A stretch of DNA of 64,000 bases, taken from contig JABACO010000004.1 in NCBI GenBank assembly GCA_013339895.1, forward strand, positions 8,394,085 through 8,458,084. Direction: 5' to 3'. The stretch is from Ephydatia muelleri (taxonomy: Eukaryota > Porifera > Demospongiae > Spongillida > Spongillidae). This document shows positions 22,101 through 43,517 of this stretch, piece by piece. Positions within the stretch are counted from its first letter, which is position 1, and every line of letters begins with the position of its first letter. The translations under genes were made by a program, and so were the position numbers. The notes below the pieces were generated by a model, which made no database searches, had not been told where the DNA came from, and saw only the letters and a list, made by a program, of their open reading frames with translations.

Positions 22101-25100
22101 TTGATTCACGTGTATATTACAATGCATCTTTCAATGTTATTTATGAGTGGCACTTGCCACATATATATCTCATATCAAGTAGCATACCTAGTAACAGTGG
22201 GTGTTTGGAATGAATGCAAAGCTTTAAATTAGTATTATAATTAGTTCAGCGAATGATACTGCATAAATCGAATAATGATGATGAAAATACATTAAAATTT
22301 ATGAGAAATTGTATGATTGAGTACAAAATAGTTAACTTGAAATATCTCCAATTATTTAACCTGTTGTAATATTAAATTCAAAGTAAGTAAAAACAACCCT
22401 TGAAATCAAATGTATGAGCTTAAATAGTTCACCATTTAAGTAAGGTAATCAATGAATATTGCTTGACTTAAAGAGGGAGTAACTACTTATGTTTGCTAAA
22501 GACCATTTGTCTTACATTTTCAGTCACAATTTCATGATTTTTATTTAGAGGGTTTTGTAGTTTCTTAACTGTTAACCTGAAAAAACTTTTTTTATACCAA
22601 CATGATAAATGTCTATTTTAAATAATCAATCTGGTAGCTAACTGATTTTAATACTGAGTTATAATTGCTACAAAATGCGTTCATTTGCAAACATTGGTAT
22701 TTAGTTTCCATATATAAACAAGTATGAAGGACCTCAATCATGTTAATGTAGTATACATCTGGTACCATGAGGTTTTGTGAACTGAGCTAAAAGTATCATT
22801 TTATACCCCTTTCTTGATCCAGGAAATGAACAGTGCAACATGTCATGCTGGTGGAAGTCTTGCATGTGGTCTCTGCTCTTGTAACATGGAACAGAAGAGG
22901 TGAACAAAGTGAATGCATATTGTATTGAAACCTGAAAACAAACAACACTGCATAATGAAACCTTAGATCTTCAAGAATTGTGAAACACTAGATTTGCATG
23001 TTTAGCGTTCTGTATTAAAATTTATAATTGCATTGCCTGTCTCTAGCTATTATGATACATTAAATATAAACATGCAACAAGGCAGTCTTTCAATCTGCTC
23101 TTTGAAATTGATATTTAATATTCTTGATATTGTATTATATTTGAGAGAACATATTTCTTGAAGCTACATTATGTTCGCAAAATGCTTAGATGACAAATTC
23201 AGTCCCATGATTAAAGCATTTCTTTGAACGTAATGTTTATTGCATGATTTTAATTTCACACACAATTTCATGCAAATGCTGTTATTTGTTCTCCTAATTG
23301 ATACAGATTTGGAACATTTTGTGAATGTCAAGGAAATCAAGCATGCCCGTGAGTTGACAAGAGTTTGAATGCATTTACAATTATAGCTACTGAATATTGT
23401 TACATAGATGAGCATAACAAAACCTGCATTTCCATGAGACTTACATGTCAATAATAATCTTCTTTTGAAGCATCGGTCTAGCAAATTTGAATTGCTCTGG
23501 AGCTGATCATGGCACTTGTTTAGGCAACTGCTTCGAGTGCCAGTGTAAGGTATAACATCGAAGCAACACATATTCATGACAGGATTTGTGTATTTCATGC
23601 TTGCACTAAATAAATGGCTTATGACTTTCTAAAATGTGTTAAAGCCTCTTTCATTTATGATAGGAAAAGTATTTTGGACCAGCATGTCAATGCAACGCTG
23701 AATATTGTCCAGCAGTCAAAGGACAAGTGTGTTCAAGTATGTTGGTGCAGCATTCCAATGTTCATGTTGTGTACACACACACACACATACACACACACAG
23801 ATATACACACACACATACACACAAACACAACACACACTATGTAAACCAGATAAACAATGCTAAAACTCACTAAATTGAGCCTTGCAGTTGGATAGTTATT
23901 AAGATGGAACTAAGATTGTGTCATATACCTTCTCTTCTATTCTATATATTTTCAGATCATGGTACCTGTCAATGTCCTCATACTGTTTGTGAATGCAATA
24001 CAGCACCATTATCTCAGCTGAAGTACTCTGGCACAGCATGCAGTTGTGACCCTGATTTTTGTGTCAATCCAAAGGTAAAAAAAATTACTAAATAACTATT
24101 CTAACTGAATTATGCAGCTAGAATCTGATGACATTTTTGGATTAGGCATACAATATGCCTGCTGTGTATGAATTTTGTGTAGGATTTCAGTCTTTTGGTC
24201 TGTTTATATTGCTGGTTGCTCAAGAATGCATGAACTGTATATTCATCACATAATTTACACAGACTAATGCAGTGTGCAGCAGATCAAATATAACTGAAGG
24301 AAAAACTCTATGTCATTGCTCTGAAAATAAAGCGCAATGTAAATGTGGTTGCACGTGCCCTGCAGGCACTGCTCTACCATTTTGTCAGGATGAAACTGAA
24401 GTGGTAAGATTTGTGAATTATACCGCAACTTTTGATCTTGTAGTACAAGACATCAAACCTTGCATAATAAAATATCATTCTCACCATGGCAGAGTGATGT
24501 ATGCATGAAACAGGAAAAATGTGCCCTCTGCGTGCTGCGCATGGGAGGAGGATCAAAATGTGACGGGTGCAAAGCAGAAATATTGTCCGACATAGCAACA
24601 GTACAACTTCAAAGTGAGCAGTCAATGTACACGTATGTATATCACAAATTTAGCTCAGGAAGAAGATTTACGATACCATAGCATAGTGCTTACTTTACCT
24701 TATAATTCATATGAAATACATTTCAGAAATAAAATTATAATTCAAGTACATTCAAGACCTTGAATCCCACTACTGTACAATGGTTTTACAATCATAAATC
24801 ATACCTTGATCACTATAATATAATTTACTTTAATGTTTGTAAGTAAATTCTACATATTGGTGTGTTGGGGGGGAGGTGGGGCATGATCATTTTTGCAAAT
24901 CAATTCGCTTTTATTCATAGTACAAGACTACTACTATTCTGGTGGTTTTTAATTACAATGAGTTGGAGCTAATTAGTTTACATTACATATTCTCATGTAT
25001 ACAAAGAATCCTGCTACATATTTCAGAATCGAGGTGTCCACCCTTACTGTTTGATGGCTGTTATTATGACTACTTTGTTGATCCATTTGGAACAATTTCA

Positions 25101-25754
25101 GTGTCAATGGTTCCAGGTTAGTATTATGGTTAAAATGATGAGTAACATGATATCATTCAAATAACAATGTCAATGCAGTTTATTACACTATACAATGGTA
25201 GCACTGCACTGTAAAGTAGTTTTATGGGCTGTATACATACTACTCACTAAATTGATTTTGAATGTCTGCAGAATAGCACTCATCATCAACCTATAACTCC
25301 ACTATTCAGTAATATTAAAGTATTGTCTTCTACTTTCTTTCTCAGACAGTTGCCCTCCTGCTTCAGTGAACCCATGGTATATCGCCATTGGTGTTTTGGG
25401 TGGTGTGATCATCACTGGAATCATAAGTCTGGTTCTTATCAAGCTGATATTGATGATTATGGTACGTTGATTCATGTGCTGGGAAGGACACGTATACATT
25501 TTTGTACAGCTTATGTGTGGAATAATGCTGATGAAAACATATAATGCCTTTATACAGGATCGTGTCGAATATAAAAAGTTTGCAAAACACTTGGCTGAAG
25601 CTAACTGGGCACAGGTCAGTTAATGAAGTATTTGTTTCTCTAATGCAATACTGTTTTTGTTTTTTTTCAGAATGACAATCCATTGTATGTGTCCCCAACT
25701 CGACATTATGACAACGTAGCATATGAACGAAACAGGTCAAGACCTGGTAATTAA
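16169..25754 (+). CDS. Integrin beta subunit, 26 exons
   Basis: Heterodimeric adhesion receptor subunit. Exons: 16169-16238, 16674-16750, 17218-17301 (3' end uncertain), 19484-19544, 19605-19736, 19785-19881, 19987-20095, 20611-20703, 20871-20951, 21005-21094, 21223-21318, 21452-21553, 21603-21685, 21781-21903, 21989-22073, 22823-22899, 23307-23348, 23471-23549, 23664-23736, 23956-24074, 24263-24403, 24493-24613, 25027-25116, 25346-25461, 25558-25614, 25671-25754. Together they give 2,382 bases, 793 residues, with all phases matching; that is normal length. Order: signal peptide; PSI domain (CSECVQRGVDCIWC); beta-I domain with MIDAS DLSSSLRDD and GFGSFVDKP; hybrid region; cysteine-rich I-EGF modules; membrane helix (WYIAIGVLGG...); tail with DRVEYKKFAKH, NPLY and a second NVAY, the talin/kindlin-type docking sites. 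Weak spots are the donors of exons 3 and 12. Confidence 0.93.
17302..19483. other. 2.2-kb third intron of integrin beta
   Basis: The longest intron of the gene. It holds short frames (17453-17722, 18777-19013) with no recognisable product. Base texture differs from neighbouring introns (less AT-rich, more CC/CT), which may indicate an old inserted element, but I find no ends. Confidence 0.4.
23770..23837. repeat. (CA)n microsatellite in integrin intron 19
   Basis: Imperfect ACACAC run interrupted by TA and AGATATACAC; lies just downstream of the exon ending at 23736. Confidence 0.8.
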
Positions 25755-26101
25755 GTGAATGCAACAACCTATTGAATTACTTGAGCTGTATAATATTTTA
25801 GTGAAATGCACATCAATGTTGACATATTTGATCATTATTTACAGTTAGTGGGCAATGATCGTGAGCTGATTACTATCCACAAAGGCCTACAGTATCTAGA
25901 ATGTGATGGTTTGCTTAGTTTTTTTCTTCATCTCTTGCTGGATCCAATCTTTGCGCGAAACATAAACTTGGTCAAGATAAAATTTATACCACATGCAAAT
26001 TGTCTCTACTTCCAGTGAGTAACATAGGGCACATAAACCTCCATGACAAAGCTGAAGAAATATAAAACACCGTACCCCTATACAGTGATGCCACATGACG
26101 A

Positions 26102-26320
26102 TTAATGGTCTGTGTTGTACAACTTGATGACAAACTTTCGATGTTCTTGCACATTCTGATACACATTAAATCCAGGCTGAACAAACCAGTCCTTAATGCA
26201 ACTAGGTAAATCCAGTGCTTTATAATAAGGAACATTTGTCTGAACATTCATGAAACACTGCTTCATCTCTTCCAGTCTCAAACCTTTTTGAAAGCTTTCT
26301 ATGATGGGGAAACTTCTTTA
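26102..26320 (-). other. Possible orphan exon or relic, unknown product
   Basis: A minus-strand frame of about 70 codons reads SFQKGLRLEEMKQCF, then VPYYKALDLPSC and WFVQPGFNVYQNVQEHRKF and ends at a stop. The composition looks protein-like and the frame stands out from the surrounding non-coding DNA, but I recognise no family and see no clear partner exon. It may be a fragment of a mobile-element gene. Confidence 0.25.
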
Positions 26321-26730
26321 GAGTATCACAGAGTTTTTTCGATCTTATAAAATAATCCATAATCGGGTTGATCTACCTTTTGATAGTTTTTTTCTACATG
26401 GCGGATAGGCCCTACTCCATTCGTGGTCATTATTGTGTCCTGTGATCGAGGTGCTTACCTCCATCATCAATTTCATTCCCAATGTTTCACTAATCGTGTC
26501 TGGAACTCATGTAGATTTTACCAAATATCTGGAGGGGAGGGGGTGGAATGATATTTCCGCCCCCCCCCCCCCCCCCCCCTCGCCGGCTCCACCACCTATG
26601 TGATAAGGCTCTGCCGATTATCATACCAGGCGGACCAGCCACTGCCCCACAATTCCGCCACCCACTACGCCCCCAGTTACTATCCCCTATTACTATTCAT
26701 GGTCTATGTCACTATTATAGTAACTTCATA

Positions 26731-26885
26731 GGAGGGAGGGTGGGAGAGAGGTTGCATTGAAGGAAGGTGGGAGGGAGGTAGTGAGGAAGGGAGGGTGGGA
26801 GGAAGGGTGGGAGGGAGGTTGGGAGGGAGGGTGGGAGGGCGAGTGGGAGGGAAGGAGGGTAGGTGGGGGTGGGAGGGAGTTGGAG
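26731..26885. repeat. GGGAGGG-rich minisatellite
   Basis: Imperfect tandem units of GGGAGGGAGG/TGGGAGGAAG type, G-rich on the plus strand, with potential to form G-quadruplexes. It has no coding value. Confidence 0.85.
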
Positions 26886-28298
26886 ACAGGGAAGGATATA
26901 AATATCAACCAGTGGCACCACTCTGTTACTGTAACGACATGTAGATACCTGTTGACTGTTTCTGATCTTTAACCTGTCCTGTGTGGAGGTAAAGGATGAC
27001 CTCAATCCCCTTGGCCGGGGCACAGTCCTCCTCCACAGTGCAGTGGTGGGGATGATGGCTGCTGAAGGTGGAGGGAGGAGTGGGTTCTGTATGCTTACTT
27101 CAAAGCCTGGACCAAAGGGGCAGTAGGAAAATCTATAGCACACATCATCGAGGAGCAACCACACACGTGAGGGTAGAAACCTTTCAGTGTCCCTCCCTAT
27201 CTCTTAATATGATACCACATGAAAAGAGTTACCCTCTAGATCTCTCACAATTCATTGACTATTGACACCATACACACCTCACACACCCTCTCAGTCACTC
27301 CCACCTCTCCATAGATCGCACTTCTTTCTCTCCACACTGTTACAAGAGTTGCACACAGGGCACTTAAAACCAATCAGTGGTCAAATATCTATACCTGTAT
27401 TGAGAAGGCTGCTCTGCAATATTGTTACAGTGTGCATCTACCAGAAGTTCTGCATTTTGCAGTTGTGTCACAAACATGTATCACATATGCAGTGATACAC
27501 TATATAGTGATGGAACTGTGTGTATAGAAGAGATTATGAGGGAGACAATACAAGAAGAGGGGTGAGTGTGTCCACCAAAGAAACTCCTCCATCAATGAGG
27601 GGAACTTAAACTTCATTCTTTTCATTGAGCTCTTAATTTAAACCCCACACCTGTTGTTTGACACCTCATGTATGTGACTAAAATGCTTAACAGGCATGCA
27701 GCAGTTGTAATGTCAAATGGACCCAACTCATTCTTATCATATGCTACCTTTTAGACTGCACAAACAACCTATTAGGGAAGTGGCTGGGGACACTGCCATG
27801 ATGCTTATTGAATGAATGAAAACAAAGTTTGAAAGCCATACACACATATTCAAGCACACACCAACATAGTCACATGGCTGCATCACATACTATATACTAT
27901 ACTCAATATCGAAAAGTCAAAGTGATTACATACCGACATTTCAGACTAGCTTCTAGAATATCAAAAAAATTGAAATCTTGAAAAAAGATGTGTTCGGTCC
28001 TTTTTTGCAGAAACGATCCCTAATTAAATAAATAATTCATTTAAATTACGAGCGCATGCTACATCTGGTGTTAATACCGGAGATAATATATAGATTATCT
28101 TTGATGGTACAATAAGTAGCTTTTAATGGTTTGACAACATTGGGGCGGTGGTTATTGCATTAATTACCCTGATAACGTTGGCAGGGCACAGCCCTACCTT
28201 CAGAGGATTTGGTAGGGCTACTAGCCCCACCGCAGTATGGGCTCCGCCGACACTGCGCAACTAACAATCTCTGGGCACGAGGGCTAGGAGAAACCAAA

Positions 28299-28306
28299 TC
28301 ACGTGA
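28299..28306. promoter_or_regulatory. Palindromic E-box TCACGTGA
   Basis: Perfect 8-bp palindrome TCACGTGA, 10 bases before the ATG of the MUL1-like gene. This is the preferred core of MiT/TFE and USF bHLH factors in animals. Its place near the start could be promoter or leader; function is inferred only. Confidence 0.35.
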
Positions 28307-28315
28307 TTATTTTCA

Positions 28316-29146
28316 ATGGCAGGGATGGAGCAGAACGTACTAGGCGTTGTGATTGGTGCCACGTCAATGTTAGGAGGCTATCTTTTCCGTAAACTTTTGG
28401 AGGGAACCTCTCAGAAACTGTCCGATATGGAACACGTACCGAGGTTCAGAAACCTCGGCGAACTGAAGAACCACCTTGCGGCGTCATCTTCGCAGCAGGA
28501 CTGCGTGATAGTTGAGGGCGTCGTCCAGAAACTGGGCAACGGATCTCTATTCTCAGAAAAAGCTAGCGTCGAGGGAGCGGCTCACGTTATTACCACTACC
28601 ACATCCACAAAAGTTTACGACGATGAACGGAAGAAATGGGGTGATAACTCGAACACAGTTGTGAACTTAAACCTCGCTCTCCCGTTTAAATTGGTGGACT
28701 CTAATGGAAACTACGTTCGAGTCAACTCTGTGAATGACGCTTCAGGATTCCAAAGCGTACTAAAGCTGGTATTCCAGGAGAAGACCTTGCCAGAAAAGCG
28801 TTCTATTGGTGACTTCGCCACCGGAATGGCTCTCAGCGAGATTCCCAACGGATCACACATCCAAGAATTTATTCTTCTCTTCGGATCCCCACTTGCTGGC
28901 GTAGGTACAGCTGTCTTGAGTAAACAATCCATGTTCAACTCCGATGTAATATTCACACCTAAAGAAGTGGCTCCATCAATCAACGAGTTGTTCCGCAGGA
29001 ATGAAATGATGGCGAGCACTTATAAGTTCTTGTCACTCCTTCTTCTCATTGGTGGTGGTACAATCATCATCTTCAGTGTAGCCCCGCTTGTGTACAGATT
29101 GTTTTTAAAACATTCGAAAGCTCGTTCTAATGAAGTTGTTGCCTAG
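28316..29146 (+). CDS. MUL1/MAPL-like membrane protein lacking a RING domain
   Basis: Intronless, 276 residues. An N-terminal hydrophobic segment (VLGVVIGATSMLGGYLF, about 9-25) is followed by a GIDE/BAM-type domain: VIVEGVVQKLG, a charged strand with STKVYDDERKKW, VNLNLALPFKLVD, and SGFQSVLKLVF. A second helix lies at about 235-258 (FLSLLLLIGGGTIIIFSVAPL). Known MUL1 proteins are mitochondrial outer-membrane E3 ligases with the same two-helix layout plus a C-terminal cytosolic RING of about 50 residues. Here the frame stops 18 residues after the second helix (…SNEVVA), and I find no RING cysteines in the next 480 bases. It therefore probably cannot act as a ubiquitin or SUMO ligase by itself; it may be a scaffold, or a spliced RING exon has escaped me. 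The ATG at 28316 gives a sensible N-terminus. Confidence 0.7.
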   Translation: MAGMEQNVLGVVIGATSMLGGYLFRKLLEGTSQKLSDMEHVPRFRNLGELKNHLAASSSQQDCVIVEGVVQKLGNGSLFSEKASVEGAAHVITTTTSTKVYDDERKKWGDNSNTVVNLNLALPFKLVDSNGNYVRVNSVNDASGFQSVLKLVFQEKTLPEKRSIGDFATGMALSEIPNGSHIQEFILLFGSPLAGVGTAVLSKQSMFNSDVIFTPKEVAPSINELFRRNEMMASTYKFLSLLLLIGGGTIIIFSVAPLVYRLFLKHSKARSNEVVA

Positions 29147-29624
29147 CTTTGCTTGTAAACAGTGTGGTATGTTGTGTTGCAGAAGTTATATTGTATTCAT
29201 TTGTAGGTGACTAATATGGCATCTTATTGTGCTTAATAAGTATTGAGGGCTGCAGAATGTGCGCGAGCTAGATTGTTGGGCAGTGTACAAAGGTGTTTTT
29301 GAACTAAGGACGCAGATCTAGATACATGTAGGCAGTATCGCAACCACACTGTAATTTGTAAAGACAACGAGACGGTTAAAAAGATAACGGTGAATTCGGA
29401 AATTTCTCAGCATGTTAGATAGGAATTTGTAGTGTGGAATTTTTGTGTGGCATTTATTTCGACAGGCCTACATCAATCCACTAATGACTACAAGTGTCAC
29501 TCTTTTTCAACCACACATGGGGAGGTTGATTAATGGTCAAGAAGGTCCTACTGAGACATTAAATGTACACACAACATCTTTTATAATCTATACATGTATT
29601 GTCTGGAATGCTTGTCGATAATCG
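29147..29624. other. Convergent 3' intergenic region
   Basis: Separates the 3' ends of the MUL1-like gene and NAA20, which face each other. No coding content recognised, and no RING-like frame. Confidence 0.5.
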
Positions 29625-31605
29625 TCATGCCGCCTCAATAGGGAAGTCTGGATCATTGCAGGGTTTCTCGGAGAGCTTTTCCTTGTCTCTGCTCAGAGCC
29701 TTCCTCATGTCATAAGCATCCTCATCAGGAGGCCCCGTATAATAGTTGGTAATGGTGCGATACACCACATAGCCAAGATTCTTGTACATGGAGAAAGCCA
29801 CAGAATTGGACACACGAACAAACAGGTCGACAAAATAGCATTTCTTTTGCTCAGAAACATCTTCCAGGAGCTTCATCAGTACTGCAGCCAGTCCTAAACG
29901 ACGATATTCATCCGCCACTGAAATGGCTGTCACATGACCATGCCAATCTCTATTGAAATGAAAATTGTACAGGTAGGTTTATCGAATAATAGCAATGCAA
30001 AATGCAACAATGAACATGAAATGCAGATGACAAATTCCAGCAATGCCATTCAGAGTGCAAACTTGTAAGCATACACCCTATCTGTTCATGATGACTATCT
30101 GTTCATGATGACTATCTGTTCATGATGACTATCTGTTCATGGTGACTATAGTGAATTGTGGTTAAAAAGTTGAGGCAAACAGACTTAGCAAACACTGTAA
30201 TGTGAACTAACCACAAATTTTATATAATTAGTTTCTTCAAAACATCAAAACCTGACAAAACATAACCAATATGTACTTAGAGGAACCAACAATAACAAGC
30301 TATCTACTAGGGAAGGTAACTTCCATTTAAATTACTGTCCTGAATGCACATATTATTGCACATGTACTTGTTTATAACCCCATCATGCATTTACATACAA
30401 TAATTCAATTGCATTGTCCACGTACAAGCTTACAGGTGGATTTGTGCACTCACATCATCACTGAATATATGTTGCGTCAGTGAGCACTGCGAATCATGTG
30501 CATGGGATGTGTGCTGCTTGAGTTGCATGCTCATATACACAGCAGCAGACTCTAGGTGACATGATGCCATACGACATCATTAACATAAGGTTCGTAAGCA
30601 AAACAGAAATCATGGGTCTCACTACTGTACAGTACTTGAGTGAGTGTGAGTGTATATACATGTACAGTGTGAAACTGGATAATTAGCTGATTTGTCGACA
30701 TTCTCAAGCAAAAACGGCATCATGAACTTTATTTTTTTAAATAAAAGCAACAGTTAATTCTAATTCCTTTTATTGACATTACAAAAAATGGACTCTTGAA
30801 GGTGTGCTCACACCCCTTATTTTAGAATGACAAATGACTGGTTATCTCAATGAAGCAAAATAAGTCTTATTCCTTGACAATGGGCTGGTTAAGGTGATTA
30901 CTCTATCTTTTGCCACATTGCACAATGCTATTTTGTTTATACGAGGTTGCTCATTGACAATCAAATACACTGTGACTTAGCACTCACTGATAGCAACGGA
31001 ACAGTCTCTTAAAGTTAAAAATATCTTTTTTACTGTTTGTATTATACATGAATGTAATATCAGACAACAGTTTTGTTGAGACCACTATCTAAAATTCATT
31101 ATGAGGATCCTGTATTAGTTTTATTAACCCCGTGACACTTAACCTTAATTTGCTTGAGCTACGATTCTTCAGACAGTTCACCAAACATGAGTTGACACAC
31201 AGCATTCTGAGTTACAATGGTTGCCAAATATCAATCACATTAGATGAGCATGTCTAGACGCTGTCTTTGAAGTGATCATTGCGCATAATTTCAGCAAACA
31301 TAACCACCACTTACATTAGTATGATGTCTATGCAAAGACTTAAATGGATGCACACACATACAGCGCGCACACATGCGCAGACCACATCCACGCACACACC
31401 TTGGGTTGTTTTGTCGTGCCTCTGACTTGCCCATAATGTAGCCCATCATTTTACCACTCGGCGCCTCCGCTGCGTAGAAGTACTCGGGCCATCGAGAGAG
31501 ATACGTCAGGTAGAACCCCAAATTGTATGTTTCAGTAAGTGGATCAAGGTTGACGTTATTGTACGTTAGTAAGTCCGAACAGGTGAAAGGTCTAAGGGTG
31601 GTCAT
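29625..31605 (-). CDS. NAA20: N-alpha-acetyltransferase 20, catalytic subunit of NatB
   Basis: Two exons on the minus strand: 31605-31400 and 29949-29625, spliced after codon phase 2 (donor GTGTGT, acceptor CAATAG). The product has 176 residues; human NAA20 has 178. The N-terminus MTTLRPFTCSDL and NLDPLTETYNLGFYL, PEYFYAAEAPSGKMMGYIMG and WHGHVTAISV are close to the animal consensus. The acetyl-CoA loop reads RRLGLA (the family's R/Q-x-x-G-x-G/A), and VDLFVRVSN and PDEDAYDMRKAL follow. NatB acetylates nascent proteins starting Met-Asp, Met-Glu, Met-Asn or Met-Gln, working with the auxiliary subunit NAA25 at the ribosome. A longer upstream frame exists, but similarity starts at MTTL. It is divergent from the LRRFIP gene, starts 425 bp apart. 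Confidence 0.93.
30079..30146. repeat. 17-bp tandem repeat in the NAA20 intron
   Basis: Four units of TATCTGTTCATGATGAC, the last with one change (GGTGAC). Lies inside the 1.45-kb intron. Confidence 0.85.
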
Positions 31606-32029
31606 TATGTTTGCTGGAAGAACCAAGCACAAATACGTAAGCCTAGTGTGAGCATGCATGATCATATGCATCGAATGACCTAACACATTAATTAATAAGA
31701 CAGTTTGGCTGTAGCGTACCCTACGACCGTATGCGTATGCTAAGACCTACCTCGTGTAAAGAGAATGAATAAATTATTAATAACAATTCAATAGAACGGC
31801 ACGTGAGCGTTCGGAAACACATTTCAAACCGCCGATTCTAAACAGTCGACTAAAGTTATGTTATGCAAAGTATGACAGGCAATACGCATGTTGAATAATC
31901 CGTCAGCACAAAGCATAATGAGAGTTACTTCCTGTTGAGCAACGTCACAAAATCATGTAATTCCAAATCACGAATGACTTATTATAATTCGTAATTGGGT
32001 AATTGGAGTATGTTACTGAGCAAAAAGAA
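31606..32029. promoter_or_regulatory. Shared divergent upstream region of NAA20 and LRRFIP
   Basis: 424 bp between the two start codons, which point away from each other. No TATA box stands out for either gene. A bidirectional promoter is the simplest reading; this is inference from spacing. Confidence 0.45.
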
Positions 32030-42288
<10,259 letters not shown>

Positions 42289-42501
42289 CAATCGTGAATA
42301 TTAACTCTTTTATATCAGAGGGTCATGTAGCAGGTGTTTTCTCTTGGGCTCTTCCAGCTGCTACATAACCTGTTTTGTCACACCACAATAGTATCATAGT
42401 ACTCCCTATTTTGAATCATCATGCAAGTTGTGTGTGTTGTGTTGTTATGGCAGAGGAAAGGTTGCGCCTACTCACGATACTGGGTGTTACCTCCAATAGA
42501 C

Positions 42502-42580
42502 CTCCGGATGTGACATCACTAATCAACGTACTTCACGAATTGGGTTAAGTATACGTTAATTAGTGATGTCACGTCCGGAG
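42502..42580. repeat. 79-bp foldback (inverted repeat)
   Basis: Arms of about 32 bp: CTCCGGATGTGACATCACTA at the left and TAGTGATGTCACGTCCGGAG at the right, with a few mismatches and a short loop. Lies 214 bp after the LRRFIP stop codon, possibly in its 3' untranslated region. May be a small MITE. Confidence 0.8.
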
Positions 42581-43392
42581 TTCTTAAAGGAAAGGGTTAA
42601 CATCCTCCGCAATTGGATGAAGTGACGCCTCGCCCCTCTCAGAGAAGAGAGGAAGAATGTCAATTGAGAGATTAACAGAAGAATACGATACCACGAAATG
42701 CGTACATTTGGGCAAGCTTGTCGACAGATTAATAGCACTTTAGGAACCTGATCCATGAGTACAGAATTTGGCGGGCTGACAGTATTTTTCACAACTATCC
42801 AATACAACTCCCTAAAACTTTACTTTCTTTGGAAACAGTAGCATAGCCAGATGTTGCACAAAATTTGTCGTACGGTGAGGTGTGTTAGAGGCGTTTAGGT
42901 TGGAGCTCCGGTCGTGGTTTACTCGACATTTTATGTTTATTGACATCGCCATGAATTATCTGACGAAACTACCTATATAGCTACCACAATTTACATACAT
43001 GTATTGTAGTAACGTTTGCTAGTTACCTAAGCTCTGCGTTTTGACAAAATGGCTGTGCCATATCATAACCAGTAATCACTGAGCAATTTGTACCCAACGG
43101 CTAAACAACCGTTCCCATTCTCTTATTTTTGCATGGCTTTGCTTTGTTTTGTAGAATCAGTGCAAGTTTGTCCAATCAATCGAAATTGTGTCTACAAGGA
43201 GTGGGAATCAGTCATAAGCAGCAGAATCGTAGTCTGACGTATAGCCACACCCTTCCATTGCGGGAATGGTCAGACTAATCGTACTGTGTTGTAAAAAACT
43301 GTATCGCCAGCTTTGAATGGCATTTTTGAATACTGCATGATATGTCTCTGACCTTAATCCTGCGACACGATCAAATAGAATTGTTTTGGAAA
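42581..43392. other. Intergenic region before the kinase-like gene
   Basis: No clear exon. A frame after the acceptor-like TTTGTAG at 43154 reads CPINRNCVYKEWESV but cannot be joined with confidence to the kinase gene. Confidence 0.4.
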
Positions 43393-43400
43393 TATAAATA
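43393..43400 (+). promoter_or_regulatory. Possible TATA box of the kinase-like gene
   Basis: TATAAATA, 118 bases before the ATG at 43518. If it is real, the transcript starts near 43425 and the protein lacks an upstream ectodomain exon. Confidence 0.4.
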
Positions 43401-43482
43401 GCCTACATTAATTATATGTGCATGTGCCTTGTAGTTTGGAGTATTCATTGGTGAATGGGCGGACCATAAGGGGGCGTAGCAA

Positions 43483-43517
43483 GGGACAGATTTCCTGCAA
43501 GGGACAGATTTCCTGCA
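43483..43517. repeat. 18-bp direct duplication abutting the start codon
   Basis: AAGGGACAGATTTCCTGC occurs twice in tandem and ends at the ATG of the kinase-like gene. It may be a replication-slippage duplication in the leader. Confidence 0.8.

Larger units (their letters stand above)
25755..28290. other. Intergenic region between integrin beta and the MUL1-like gene
   Basis: Contains a possible minus-strand exon at 26102-26320, a C run at about 26560-26580 and a GGGA minisatellite at 26731-26885. No other gene is evident. Frames across the minisatellite are low-complexity artefacts. Confidence 0.4.

Noticed and set aside
26715..27164. 149-residue Pro/Ser-rich minus-strand frame
   Set aside because: It reads through the GGGA minisatellite; low complexity, no exon signals or similarity.
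43150..43240. Possible extra kinase-gene exon with CPINRNCVYKEWESV
   Set aside because: No matching donor and phase to the next exon could be established, and it lies upstream of the TATA-like box.
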